NCBI GenBank assembly: GCA_944472135.2
Contig: OX235263.1
Location: 16,289,517-16,353,516, forward strand
Direction: 5' to 3'
DNA length: 64,000 nucleotides
From: Trichobilharzia regenti
Lineage: Eukaryota > Platyhelminthes > Trematoda > Strigeidida > Schistosomatidae
Position 1 is the first letter of the stretch; every line of letters starts with the position of its first letter. The notes under the pieces are model-generated. The model was given only the letters and a program-made list of their open reading frames with translations, was not told the DNA's origin and searched no databases. Below, piece by piece: positions 43,030-54,080 of this stretch. The translations under genes were made by a program, and so were the position numbers.

Positions 43030-43200
43030 TCGTTATTAACTTCGTTCAAAATATTTACCACATTATTATTATTATTATTTGATCCACAAAATCACCGTCA
43101 TTGGTTTAAATTTTATATATATAAGTCTATGTAAATTAGAGTAAAGCCTGAAGAAGATCTAATTGAAAACAACAATATTGTTCGGTTATATGTCTTGTTC

Positions 43201-43799
43201 TAATATTAAAAACTGGGAATATTTAAAGATATAAAGTTCTTCTGCTTAAAAAGAGATTATTTATTATACACGATTAGTCTGAACATTTTTCCCCGAACGC
43301 TTATGTGAATCCAAAGAAATACTGATATTTGTCATGTATACATGCTCATGTATACATGAGCACTGCATAAAGTTGTAGAAAGTGATTATTCAACCATAAA
43401 CGTTGTACGCTTCGTCGTTTGTTGGGTTTTATGTGAAGATATATTTTCATTTGACGTAAAAATCTTGACTTGGTGTGGATGAAACAGGCTTTTGGGGAGT
43501 GGCATCAACGCTCACCTTTCTCATATACGCTGTTTTACTCGGTATAAACAGACTCCTAACTTGAACATGTAGGGTTAAGTAGCTGCTGAGGTAGCAGATG
43601 TGCATTGTTGTGCAGTGAAATGTTGAAAAGTCTCTAAATAATGAGATGAATGGCTTTGTAGTGTTTTCTGATTTTTGGTGTTTCCTCTAAATGATATTGT
43701 TTTCCAACGAAATCTAACGATTGAAATTAAACATGGCTGTACAATTATGTATGTTTATGTATACTGTATATTCTAGAATAGTAGATTTACAAAAGCAGC
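43201..43799. other. No gene recognised
   Basis: AT-rich intron sequence with a direct repeat of CATGTATACATG at 43336-43357. No coding frame, tRNA-like promoter or family match was seen. It separates the PLE-G and PLE-E copies. Confidence 0.45.
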
Positions 43800-44560
43800 T
43801 CCTCGGGAACAACATCAGCGAGATACTAACATAACGGCTCAGAAATGCGGTAAAAGAGCATTCCCTGGTGTTGAATTACGCTGTTTCTTCAAAACCAGTC
43901 CTTTTTAGCGTCCGGCAGTTAAAGATAAACTGCCTAATTTCGCCCCTTCCATGTATATCTACCAATTTAACTGCTTCTGTGGAGCCGGTTAGTTGCAAAT
44001 CCCGTACAATTAGGCGTGTTTATCGTCGAATTTCCGAACATCACCCTGCAAAGGACAAACAAGATCCATTCTTAGCGCTATTCCATCTCATCTTGTGGAT
44101 ACAAAACACAAGATTGATGTCAACGAGGTATCTTTCAGGGTTTTTTACGGCATACCAACAAATCTTGACTTCACCATAAGATTTTGATTACTAAATATTT
44201 CTGAGGCTGTTGGGATCCACATTAAGAAGACTAATTTGCGCGTCCAGAAAAGCTATTTCAGACATTTTCCTTACTTTGGCCATCTAGGTTTGAATAACGC
44301 TCAGTGTTTTTGTAGAAATTTCCTTATTTTTAGTTGATATTCTATTTGCTACTATATCTTTATTATTATTATTATTATTTAGGCATCTTTAATGAACTGT
44401 GTTAATTTCATTGATCTTACTTAACAAATCGACATTATTTAAAAAGCACTAATATTGTTATTGACTACTAATATAGAATATTATGTGTATATAAACATAT
44501 ATGTGTATAATTGCAGAGCCAGAAGTGGAAATTATCGAAGAAGTATATTCTTTGCTCAAT
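43800..44560 (+). mobile_element. PLE-E fragment (GIY-YIG start and 3' region)
   Basis: Translation around 43900-44050 gives KDKLPNFAPSMYIYQFNCFC and, after a frame slip, RTIRRVYRRISEHHPA, the GIY-YIG pattern of PLEs. The 3' region matches the minus-strand copy at 26600-27310. Bases 44561-44809 are unassigned; the minus ORF at 44468-44725 is low-complexity and not supported. Confidence 0.75.
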
Positions 44561-44809
44561 TATTTTGTGTTTTATAGATGTCTGAATGAATATTTTTGCT
44601 TTATATTTCTTTATATTGTTTTTGTTATATTTTTGCGTTCCCATTAATACATAAAGCTTTAAATTTTGGCTTTTTTTAGTTTTATTAACGTTGCCGTTGT
44701 TGCCTTCTATAAGATGATGTTTCAAGCTACAAGCCGAACATACCGTCTTCTCTGTGCTTACTACGAGATATATAAGATTTAGGATGGATTGTTTTTGAGG
44801 TGGTTGTGT

Positions 44810-45745
44810 TCGCTAAGATGGATGGATGGATGGAAGCTTTCATAGCCTTATTAAGTGACGTGTACAGCGCATACATCATTTCGTCGAAATGCGCTTTTAG
44901 ATTTCTCAACGAGTCTATTAATCATCTCTCCTGGTGACCTCGGACGTGATTGGTTGTTTTTGTATGCTTTCATACCTTCTAGGTTAATTGTATTGTAAAG
45001 CGAAAATCACTTTACCATATATAAAGGATTTCTCAGAAATCACACCAAGACTCCTCAAACCTTTAGGAATTGACGTCGTACACAAACGAACAAAATCACT
45101 TCACTCAGCTGGCTCTATGTCAACCAAAAGACTCAACAACGAAAGAAGATAAAACTAACATCATCTACAAAATAAATTGTAACAATTGCGAAAAACACTA
45201 CATTGGCCAAAGTAGACGTTCGCTTCGTCTTCATATCCACGAACATAAGCTAGCCATCAAAAGACATGATATCCACTCCATCACTCATATCACTGCATAT
45301 AGACAATCACGGATATCAATTTGACTGGGACCACCAGCCTTCAAATATTAGACAGAGGAAACACCAAGAGTGCTAGAGAATGTTTAGAAGCGCGCCTGGT
45401 ATTCCAGTGAATCATCAATCAATAGTCACACCGAGATAGACAAAATGTATCAACCGATAAGAAAGAAACCTCTTAAACAGCGTGTTAAAGTTCGAGTGAA
45501 GGAAACAATCAGTTCCAATACAAGTAGCCACCTAGAAGGTGTGAAAACACACAAAAACAACCAATTACGACGTTGAAGGTCACTGGCAGAGATGCTTAAT
45601 AAACTTGTGAAGAAATCTGAAAGCTCATTTCAATGAATTGAAGTATTCGCTGAAGATGTTGCCTAGTAGGGCGATGGAAGCTTCACAAATAAACTATCCA
45701 GCTCAGGGAAAACAACCACATCGAAATTACCCACCCTAATCACAA
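44810..45745. mobile_element. PLE-B inverted copy
   Basis: The left arm (44810-45000, minus sense: GTGGTTGTGTTCGCT, CATTTCGTCGAAATGCGC, CACCTTCTAGG-like) is the inverted partner of the right end (45540-45745). A plus-strand coding piece lies between (45070-45350). The left arm carries a short GGAT repeat (GATGGATGGATGGA) at 44818-44831. Confidence 0.75.
45070..45350 (+). pseudogene. PLE-B GIY-YIG endonuclease fragment
   Basis: The frame reads LCQPKDSTTKEDKTNIIYKI, NCNNCEKHYIGQSRRSLRLH and IHEHKLAIKRHDI. This has the GIY-YIG signature (IIYKINC..C..HYIG) with CxxC between the motifs. It stops after ITAYRQSR. The RT domain is absent. It is nearly identical to 58002-58226. Confidence 0.85.
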
Positions 45746-45992
45746 ATCTTCTCTATCAAATTTAGGGATGAATTGTTCGATAATTCAACTTAGACCATGT
45801 GTTTGGTTCACTTATTAGTCTAAACTTCTTCAAGTATCGTTTCAGGTTTTTGATCAAAAATCATTTAGCTGAACAAATCATGTAGACAATTAATCGTTGA
45901 AAAAATCGGAAATAATATGATTTTTTGCATTTTGATTGCTATCTTGCTATGTTGTTCTTTTTATAACTTGTATACACTTATCAATTTTTCAG

Positions 45993-46048
45993 GAATGTTC
46001 ACTCACGTTCTGCTGCTAAAGAAACTTTGGATATATTAAAATCAGAAG
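45993..46048 (+). CDS. TATDN3-like: TATDN3-like exon with NVHSRSA motif
   Basis: The exon begins after TTTTTCAG, completes the Val codon split across the 18.5-kb intron, and reads NVHSRSAAKETLDILKSE, ending one base into a Gly codon before GTAATG. The His of VHSR is the conserved TatD metal ligand. The length of 56 bases keeps the frame with the exons on both sides. Confidence 0.95.
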
Positions 46049-46239
46049 GTAATGCATTTCGCCTTTTTCGTCGATAGGTTTTCTTTACTTTTGATGTAGA
46101 ATATAATTTTAAGCAATAGAACTCTTGTTAACTGTGGAAAACGATGACTGTTCGAAGGCAATCCACGAATTAATTTGGATAAATAGCAACGTAGTTAGTA
46201 AGGTTGTATCACAGTGACGCTGCGATCTATATCAAATAT

Positions 46240-47100
46240 TTATTATTATTCCTTTGCGTTCCAATTTAAACATAGAGCTTCAACAACACATCTCCATTTT
46301 GTTCTGTTTCTGTCATCCTCTTCGGCTGGGCACACGATTGACCAATTACTTTCATCTTTTCCTCACACGATCTCCTCCATGTCACCTTAGGATGACCCAC
46401 TCGTCGCTTCCCAACGGGAGTTCACTCGAGCAAAGGCTTGGCGTGCAATGCCTTTCGGCGGCCTCCTCAGCGTGTTTACCTGATTTATCTCCACTTTCTC
46501 CTACATATTTGTTAAGCGATCAGCTCTCGCCTACTGATTTCTTCCCAGAGTCTCTGGTTGCCTATTGTTTCTGGCCTTTGATTTGATCTTCATTATGGAG
46601 CCAGCGAAGTGAGCAGCTGTTGATGGAAATCTGCAACCTGTTGAAAATCCTTTTTGTGACACGCTGGCCACGTTTCTAACACGTATAGAAGAACTGGCTG
46701 ACTTCAAATTAATGTTTAAAATCCGGATCTTGTTCCTCATGCTGTGTCCGGAAGATTTCCAAACTGGTTTCACGTTGATGAAGGCATATCTTTCCTTTCC
46801 GATTTTGACTTGGCTTTGACGTCTTCATCCGTACCGACTGCCTTTAGTTGAGACGATGCATCCCAGATAAGTGAAGGAGGTAACATTAGTTAAATTTCTT
46901 CGGTTGATGGTGATTAATGCTGGTTGTTGTATGCTGCTGCTGTCAGTTGGTTGGTTGTTTATCTTCATTACCTCTGTCTTCTCAGTGTTCACCTGCAGTC
47001 CTGTTTTCTCTTGCAAGTTTTCGAGTTTATGTGACACTGTACATAGATCATCTGCGAAATCCAGATCTCATTGAGTCTTCTCATAGGTGGTCTGGCGCAT
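46240..47100 (-). mobile_element. RTE-1 3' fragment
   Basis: The minus strand reads MSHKLENLQEKTGLQVNTEK, MKINNQPTDSSSIQQPALIT, VTSFTYLGCIVST, KPVWKSSGHSMRNKIRILN and the C-terminal tail region up to GAAGCTCTATGTTTAAATTG. The copy is 5'-truncated and frameshifted. It lies 190 bases downstream of the TATDN3-like exon at 45993-46048. Bases 46049-46239 show only intron sequence. Confidence 0.8.
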
Positions 47101-47159
47101 TGCTGACTCACCCTCGCACCCAACATTCTGACCCACATGACTCAAATTAACCAGATTCA

Positions 47160-48480
47160 GAGATATTTTTTTTGCTTATAAATGTGATGTGAAAATAGTT
47201 TTTATTATCTTTGAAGTAAAATATGTACTCGAATTTTATCTTTTCATAAAATTCAAAACAAAGATGGCTTAAGTTATTATATCCTTGGAATATTCACATT
47301 GGTTTAAAGGAATTATTAAAAATTAATAAAATTACAATTAGGAACCAAAATGCCATAATAAACAGGAGGAATGGATAAAACTCAAACAAGGAAGCGTCAT
47401 AATCACTGAGAAGATGGACATATTGTGCAGCTAGACGTTGGAAATGTAAAAATAGTCAAAACAGACAAGATGATTGAATAAGAAATCTAGGAGGATCATA
47501 ACTAATGTGACGAATAATTGTTAATGCAATCAGGAATTAGATATGTGGAAATATTAAATTGCAAAACAGACAGGAAGTTCGGATATGAAATATGGTAGTG
47601 TAAATAGGGATAAAGAAACACTTAAGATTAACGTGAATAAAGAGGAGGTTCGAATAGGAAATACAGTGGGATAGTCAGTGTTAAAAGTATTACTTGTTTA
47701 TGATGGCGATGACAGGGACAAGGGTCGGACGTACTTCTTTTGGATACATAGCGTGAGTATCTTCTTCGGAGCACAGTGGACTTGTTTTGAAGTCTTCGTT
47801 TTTTATGAGATCCTTTCTTATGAACTTGGACGGAAAACTGTTTTCTGTCAGAGTTCCTCGGAGATTATACAGTGCCTCGTCAATCACTTCCTCTCTGCAT
47901 ATCTTCGGAATCATTGAGGAAAGGACGTATATCAGGTTCCTTTTTCTGTTTCGGGGCACGAAGAGTTGAAAGTTGATGAATGTCCAGTCCATGTAGGTTT
48001 TTTGTATATGGACCTTTTCAGAGAGTTGTTAGCGTTTCTTGTCAGATGGACGTCTACAAAGTGGAACATTCCATCGGATTCAGTTTCAAGAGTAAAGTCA
48101 ATGTTTTGGTGGGCATTGTTGAAGGTTTGAAGTATGTTTTCAAGGTCCAGGTTCTCATCAAAAATGATGAAATTATCATCCAGTGTATCCCTTTTTCAAG
48201 AGATGGTGGTCGTCGATAATTGATGATAAGGAGTTTTTGGCAATGAGGGTCCTAGAGGAGAATTCATTGCTACTCCACCTACTTGCCTGTATATTTCGTT
48301 GTTGGAACTAAAGTATACGTTGTTAGATGCATCGTAGTAAGCGTTCTTTGAGGTAATGAATCAGCATACCAACATCGATTCTATTCGATTGAATGTAGTT
48401 ACGAAAGGAAACATACAGCTTCTGTCAATGGAATGTTAGTGAAGAGACACAGACGATATCCAGGGAGACCATTTTCTTGT
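47160..48480 (-). mobile_element. PLE-F copy (RT part and 3' region)
   Basis: Minus-strand motifs: YRQVGGVAMN.PLGPSLPK, FDENLDLENIL, GMFHFVDVHLTRNANN, YKKPTWTG, NRKRNLIYVLSSMIPKICRE and YPKEVRPTLVPVIAIINK. The RT YxDD region is damaged. About 500 bases of 3' region (47160-47690) match the plus copy at 31490-32000. Frameshifts separate the blocks. Bases 48481-48785 hold no recognised feature apart from decayed sequence. Confidence 0.8.
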
Positions 48481-48785
48481 CTGTCACGTTGACATTCTTA
48501 ATTCGATAGAATAAATTCGAATGTGTCACGGAGATAGATTGTGTCTTGACAGCTTCTCTTTCACCGACGCGTGAATCTCCACCAGCTATTTCGCGATTAA
48601 GTGATACGAGGAACCTATCATATCTAGTGAGGTCAACAGCACTCAACATGAAAATATAAATAGGATCCGGATTTTCAACTCCGCTGTGAGGTCAGTGCTA
48701 CTAACCACACATATCAGAGACTTTGGGCGTCATAAAGGGCATTTCAAACAAACTACAGACCCTTATTAACAACTGCCTTTACTCA

Positions 48786-49110
48786 ATACATATCAAGATC
48801 AGATAGCCAGATAGTCAAACCAACCAGAAATTGATTGTACAATAAATATGCATGAAGAAATGGAGGTTGATTGGCCATACTCTGAGTAAACCATCAAGTG
48901 ATATCACTAGAAAAGCCATTGCTCAACTGGAACCCGAAAGGGAAGCGGCAAGTTGGTCGTCAGTGCGAGGGTAACTTGGAGGAAGAGGTCATGTGAAGAG
49001 GAAATGAATGTATGTGGGCAGACTTGGAGCCAGGTGAAAACTCTAGCAGAGAAGCAAACGCAGTGGAGACGCGCGGCTGAAGCAGTATTTTCCTCTAGGA
49101 ATTAAAGGAA
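48786..49110 (+). mobile_element. RTE-1 3' end fragment
   Basis: It carries TGAAGAAATGGAGGTTGATTGG, CCTATACTCTGAG-like sequence, GGAACCCGAAAGGGAAGCGG, GAGAAGCAAACGCAGTGGAG and CTGAAGCAGTATTTTCCTCTAGG, the C-terminal region and tail. The copy is strongly 5'-truncated and ends in AATAATAATAATTT. It precedes the exon at 49245 by 135 bases. Confidence 0.75.
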
Positions 49111-49244
49111 ATAATAATAATTTCATTCTGTTATCTACTGCTGTCGTTTGCTAGCTCCTAGATCACCACACATAAAGTCTATATCCTTGTAAGCTACTGT
49201 ATATAATATTTCTTGTATAATTTAATTTCTACCATATTCCACAG

Positions 49245-49357
49245 GTATAACTAAAGTTCAAATGCATGCCTTTGATGGAAGACCTTCACTGGCAATGATT
49301 GGTTTATCTGAAGGTTATTATTTTTCAATTCCAACAAGTCTACCAAAGAGTAAACAG
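49245..49357 (+). CDS. TATDN3-like: TATDN3-like exon with HAFDG motif
   Basis: The exon lies between CCACAG and GTAGGC. It completes a split Gly codon and encodes 37 residues including [12 protein letters not shown] and [18 protein letters not shown] followed by GYFFSIP is diagnostic of TATDN3 within the TatD family. The His is a conserved metal ligand. It ends in phase 0 at SKQ. Confidence 0.97.
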
Positions 49358-49736
49358 GTAGGCATAATTTGCATATATTGAACTGTAATCAAACAACGAT
49401 TTGAATAGTTCCACAAACATTGGGAGGCGCGTGAAAATTTGAAACATACACACATGTGGAAATTATATTTTTTACATAAATCTCAAAGAAATCAATAACT
49501 TAAACAAATAAAACTTTCACATATAGTCAAGTATACTGATAATCGTAAGTAGATAGTTATATTAGGTGTTGTTGCTATGGTAATAATTGACTGACCTTAA
49601 GCTAAAAAGATTTGTTTAAATCCACATCAGCCCTCAACAAACTTGAAATAATTTAGATATTATCATTATGATAATTTGTCAAACACGATTTAAAAAACTA
49701 ATGTATTTCCAGTAAATTCTCATTAGGCTTCATAAT

Positions 49737-50954
49737 CGTTATAAGTATAAAATTTGGAAACTGTGGTGGTAAAGTATAACTCCATGATGGATAAGATTTT
49801 ATTTTGATATATCACGCAGTGGTGTTATACAGTAATATTAACTGATGCGACCACGTTTCGAGCACAAACTATTGTCACTCATAATCATATCAAGCCACTC
49901 ACTTACTCACTCACACAACTTTCTTACTTCATTTGTATACATAAGTGGAATTGATGATTAGACATTTGAATCGAAATCAATAAAGGATAATGTACATTCA
50001 GAAATAATAATATGAGTGTTATCACTCCAGTACAATGAGACGGGCAATAAGACGAGTGTTTTTATAGTCATAATAGGTTACTTGTTAGAATGTTATGATG
50101 AGCGTGAATTGAATTGAAATGGAATTTTAAGATTTTTCATTATCCTTCTCTGATTCTACTGGCTAACTGCTGGTAATAATATCTCCCATATCTCTGATAT
50201 TTGCATTGAGTCATTTCTCTTGTGTGTGTGTGTGTGTGTGTGGGGCGTAGACTCGATGAACCGAGCAGGATTCAGTAATCAATCTCCCTCTCTACCTACA
50301 TAGTTACTTCTTAGAATTTTAACCCTCTCCCACCACCCTATTGTGTGGTTGTGTGCTATTGCATGCAGTGCAATCACTGAGCTTTTTTCTAAATTACTTA
50401 TCTTCTCAGGTTGGTTCAACCTTTCTTACCTTAGCTAAATTCTTATGTTCCGGCAATCTGACTATCACCGATCTACCAGTTTGACTTATGTAGTTGACCT
50501 AACTCACAGTCATTACAGGGTTTTTTGTGAATTATATTATTTTGTTTAATTAGGCCAACTGGCAGGGTCCTTTAACCGACAGAGCTTGTTGCTGAGTGAG
50601 TTTGTAGCTTTGAATGCCACCCTAATTCCTGCTTTATTGAGAATCCTACATAGGAACTTAGATGTCCCTTTCCATCCCATGTCCTTATTTCTCATCTGAT
50701 TGTATTTGAATGACAACAGTAATACCATTTCTGAATGTACATTATCCTTTATTGATTTCGATTCAAATGTCTATTCATCAATTCCACTAATGTATACAAA
50801 TCAAGTAAGAAAGTTGTATGAGTGAGTGAGTGAGTGGCTTGATATGATTATGAGTGACAATAGTTTGTGCTCGCAACGTGGTCGCATCAGTTAATAATAC
50901 TGTATAACACCACAGTGTGACATTTTATCAAAATAAAATCTTATCTGTAATGGA
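49737..50954. mobile_element. PLE-A inverted copy with 10-base target duplication
   Basis: Exact copies of GCTTCATAAT flank it (49727-49736 and 50955-50964). The left part (49737-50730) reads PLE-A on the minus strand, including the linker residues LCRILNKAGIRVAFKATNSL (50560-50680). The right arm (50735-50954) is the inverted copy of the left end (49770-49990). A one-sided leader (about 40 bases) precedes the left arm. A GT repeat lies at 50220-50242. Confidence 0.82.
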
Positions 50955-50964
50955 GCTTCATAAT

Positions 50965-51399
50965 TGCACAGTAAAATATTAATCGTAGACATTTGAAGGA
51001 GTGTAAGTCAATAGAACTAAATAGAATCAAAGATCGAAGATTAAAGTTAGTGGATATCAACAGAGATGTTCATAATAATAATAATAATAATAAATAATAG
51101 TCACAATTAGGGTTGGTTCACATGTTTATGTAATCCAGGTAGTTGTGAATGCGTACGTAGAATGCAGATGCCGATAACGATCATCGAGGAATAGCTACTG
51201 TCATTTAGCATGTAACGACCGACGCTTACTTATAGTGGTCTGTAAGCAGGGAATCCATCCTTGCGTTCTACTGCATAGTTGCCTGAAACTTACTCGAGTT
51301 GTGCCCGCCTTGAAGGCGACAAAAAGATGGATAATTAAAGTGGAATATGGGTTTCAAATCAACAATAATTATATCAAAACTCAACAGTAATGTTAGGCA
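50965..51399. other. No gene recognised; contains an ATA microsatellite
   Basis: An ATA repeat lies at about 51072-51096. No coding frame or known element could be assigned. The minus ORF at 51268-51456 begins in unassigned sequence and ends at an RTE-like tail; it is not supported. Confidence 0.45.
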
Positions 51400-52220
51400 A
51401 TATGGGGGTTCAATAACACATCTCCAATTTGTTCTGTTTTCTGCTGTTCTCTTCACCTCGCCTAGTTAACTAGTTCGCTAATTTTCTAGCCGTTCCCAAG
51501 CCAGGGTAAACAGAGCGTGGGGATAGCAACCTCACTCCACTAAATCTTTTAAACCGATGAAGAAACTTCAACACGAAGGCAATATTTTGAAAATAAGAAA
51601 AAGTGAACTCATCATGGCTTCAGAGGTTCTCGCTCAGAGAAATGAATAAAAAAGGAAGAATTATTCGCAGACTTCTGCTCTTTCAAAGATTTTGTGATCA
51701 GAGGGAGTGTGTACAAAAACAAGGTTATACACAAAACAACATGGGTTTCGCCTGACGGACATACCAAAAACCAAATAGATTTCATATCAATATTGCTCAA
51801 GGAAGTGGAGATGCAGCCTGCTGGATACAAAGTTCAAGAGGAGAGCAGATGTGGGATCGGACAAGCATCTAGTCGAAAGAGCCTTCAAGGCGAAGCTGAA
51901 ATCCATGACAACAAATAGGGACAGGCCGCAATTCAGGTTCAATATTCAAAAATTGAGGGACAAAACCACAAGAGATGCTTCCGTTTCAGATATCCGAGCA
52001 AAGACGAACTTAGTACGTGGCATCACTGAGGAAACCTGGTGAACATAATTAGTTAACTAAAATTCGACTGCAAGAAGTACTTAGAATCAGGTAGAATATC
52101 CCAACAAGGTGGGATCAAAACTCTATGCACAAGAATCACAAACCAATAATAGTCACAGACAGTCAACTTTGTCGCGCAACCATGAAGGGAAGCATTAAAA
52201 TTAGAGAATAAGTAGCGACA
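51400..52220 (+). mobile_element. RTE-1 fragment (endonuclease region)
   Basis: The plus strand reads decayed endonuclease and linker: LIMASEVLAQRNE, IRGSVYKNKVIHKTT and VSPDGHTKNQIDFIS, then DKHLVERAFKAKLKS, RDRPQFRFNIQKLRDKTTRD, IRAKTNLVRGITEE. These match the main copy between about 5250 and 4900. A separate tail fragment (TGGGGGTTCAATAACACATC, complement strand) lies at 51400-51450. No RT core is present. Confidence 0.75.
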
Positions 52221-52335
52221 AAGGCATAATTACAAGGATGAAGTCAACATGTGATATACAAAGGTTAGGAAAGTGGTATACAGTCTAGATTGAAAATGGA
52301 TAACAATTACAAAGCTTGCTGAAGCGTCCGAATAA

Positions 52336-52336
<1 letters not shown>

Positions 52337-52371
<35 letters not shown>
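52337..52371. repeat. TA dinucleotide repeat
   Basis: An uninterrupted run of TA units of about 35 bases follows an unassigned stretch and precedes the CR1 fragment. Confidence 0.9.
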
Positions 52372-52372
<1 letters not shown>

Positions 52373-52489
52373 GTAATTGGATTATTCAGTATGGAATTTA
52401 CCAAACAATTGTTCAGTCAAATGAAGACTGGATAATATGACAATAATTTGTGGAATTATAATCAATGTGTACTAACATTACACAAAGTA

Positions 52490-54080
52490 ATACTGGTAGT
52501 TTTGAACCTTCACTTAAAGCTTTTAACAACTGCAAAGAGTCCCCCTACAAACATAGTAGATGAACTTTAGCTGCAGATGCAGTCCTGTATCATAACACTG
52601 TCTCCAGTTTAGACAATGGCGCTAAATTTGTTTGCTGCACCTTCCTAGATTAAACATCTGCTCTCGACTTAGTACCTTTGGATATTTTGTTAAACAAACT
52701 TACTGAAACTCAAATTGAGTATTGGGTTGTCAAATGGCTGCATTTTTATTTCTCAGGAAGAAGGCAATACACTGTTTGTTGTTTATCGCTTACTGAATCT
52801 GCGTCCCCCAAGGCGCTGTCCTTTCTCCATTTTTGTTTTCTGTCTTGTTGCATCACCTGCCTCACTCTGATGAAGTGAACTTTGTTAAGTATGCCGATGA
52901 TCTAAATATTTCAGTGTCTGTTAACTCCCAGCTAGACTGTACCAAGATGAACAGGAGTTAGAAAGTGGTGTTCGTCTAACGGTCTTAAACTGAATCCTTC
53001 CAAATGTCAGATTGTTAATCTCAGTTTCCAATGTGAAAAAAAGTTAAATGAAGCAGTTCGTTTTTATGACCCTTGGAAAATTGATGATACTGATATAGAA
53101 ATTAAGTATGATATTAAGTACCTTGGATTAATTTTTTCCTCTGACCTATCCTGGTCTTCCCATGTCTTAGCGATTTCTAAAAGAATATTTCGTCTGACTT
53201 TTTATATTAAGGAGTTAAGGCACTCAGGCATAACCCAACCTTTCCTCTTACAGTTTGTCAACTCGTGCAGCTAACCTATACTTCCTCACTGTTCACCCTT
53301 GTTTATTCCTTCTTGGAATGCTTAAAAAGACTATGTCATACTCCGTAGAACTCTGAAGACTGTCAGTAGGGCAAGTGGTGTCCTAACCTATTGGGCCATT
53401 CGCTGAAGGGATTTTATCAGACTGTAAGCATCCACTTTATCCACAGTTTGCACCTGGCTTCTCCTCAGGTAAAACAAGAAGTCTTCCCAGAAGACTATGC
53501 ACAAACGTCTAGGTATAAAAATCCCGCTACATGATATTTGGTACGTATTCTGTGTTGACAATAGTGTCAAGGACGAGCTAACTAACCTTCTCTGCGCTAG
53601 CAAATAAACAATTTTCTCCATTTTTATACCATTAAGCTTTAAGCATCATATTATTCGTACATTTATACTCCCCTCATGTTTTGTTTATTTTTTATTCATA
53701 AGTGTAAAAATAATTCAAGCTCTGTAATATTTGTTAGTTTTTGTTTTTTCCTTCACTATGCTATTTAAAGAGAACGTTAGATTCAAGACTCCATAACATG
53801 CTAAAATCTCCATGCTTTATTGACAATACTGTTGGAAACAAACCCACTCTTATCATTACTATTATTGGTATAGTTATTATTCTCACTTTGTGCTTTGAAG
53901 ATTTTTGACTTTACTCCTACAGTAAATGTGAACAAATTCCCCTGATTAATTTTATTTATATTTTCAACAAATTGGATACAATATTATGACAAATGATGAG
54001 AATTCCATTCTGTATTATAAGTACTGTCTTTTTGGAATAAAGTAGATTATTATTATTGTTAAATTTAGCATTACAAATAA
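52490..54080 (+). mobile_element. CR1 LINE 3' half (RT to 3' end)
   Basis: It opens in the RT domain at the block before FLDYTSAFD (AADAVLYHNTVSSLDNGAK-like), continues through LLNKLTETQIEYWVVKWLHF, FVKYADDLNISV, GLKLNPSKCQIV, IKYLGLIFSSDLSWSSH, FYIKKLRHSGITQPF and the C-terminal block, then a 3' UTR to TGTCTTTTTGGAATAAAGTA. The 3' end is complete. It is related to, but not the same as, the copy at 36973-39720. Confidence 0.85.
52500..53610 (+). pseudogene. CR1 reverse transcriptase fragment
   Basis: The catalytic YADD box survives near 52888-52899 and the GVPQGAVLSP block just before it is damaged by a frameshift near 52800. The C-terminal end reads LKRIFRLTFYIKKLRHSGIT and, after further shifts, CKHPLYPQFAPGFSSGKTR. 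The endonuclease is missing and at least three frameshifts are present, so no enzyme is made. Confidence 0.78.

Larger units (their letters stand above)
41740..43200 (+). mobile_element. PLE-G copy carrying an SMalpha retroposon
   Basis: The coding remnant 41940-42440 matches PLE-G: KLQFNGDLASEVLHLRLSRA, CIYKFSCSCGES, then decayed frames. The right end has AGTAAAGCCTGAAGAAGATC (43142-43161) and the left end its complement (CTTCTTCAGGCTTTACTT, 41762-41779), so the ends are inverted. An SMalpha element sits in its 3' region at 42742-43029. Its left boundary is approximate. Confidence 0.75.

Noticed and set aside
42801..43082. 93-codon plus-strand ORF as a possible gene
   Set aside because: It lies across the SMalpha element, including its hammerhead domain and 3' part, so the frame is incidental.
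43140..43175. Hammerhead in PLE ends with CCTGAAGA..GAAAA (also 11390, 16620-16660, 22860-22880)
   Set aside because: CTGA(A/T)GA is followed by GAAA-like bases in several families, but no proper stem II can be formed between them and no NUH cleavage triplet lies at the right distance.
50220..50242. CRISPR-like or tandem regulatory repeat at GT-rich and TA-rich runs
   Set aside because: These are simple microsatellites without spacers; the genome is eukaryotic.
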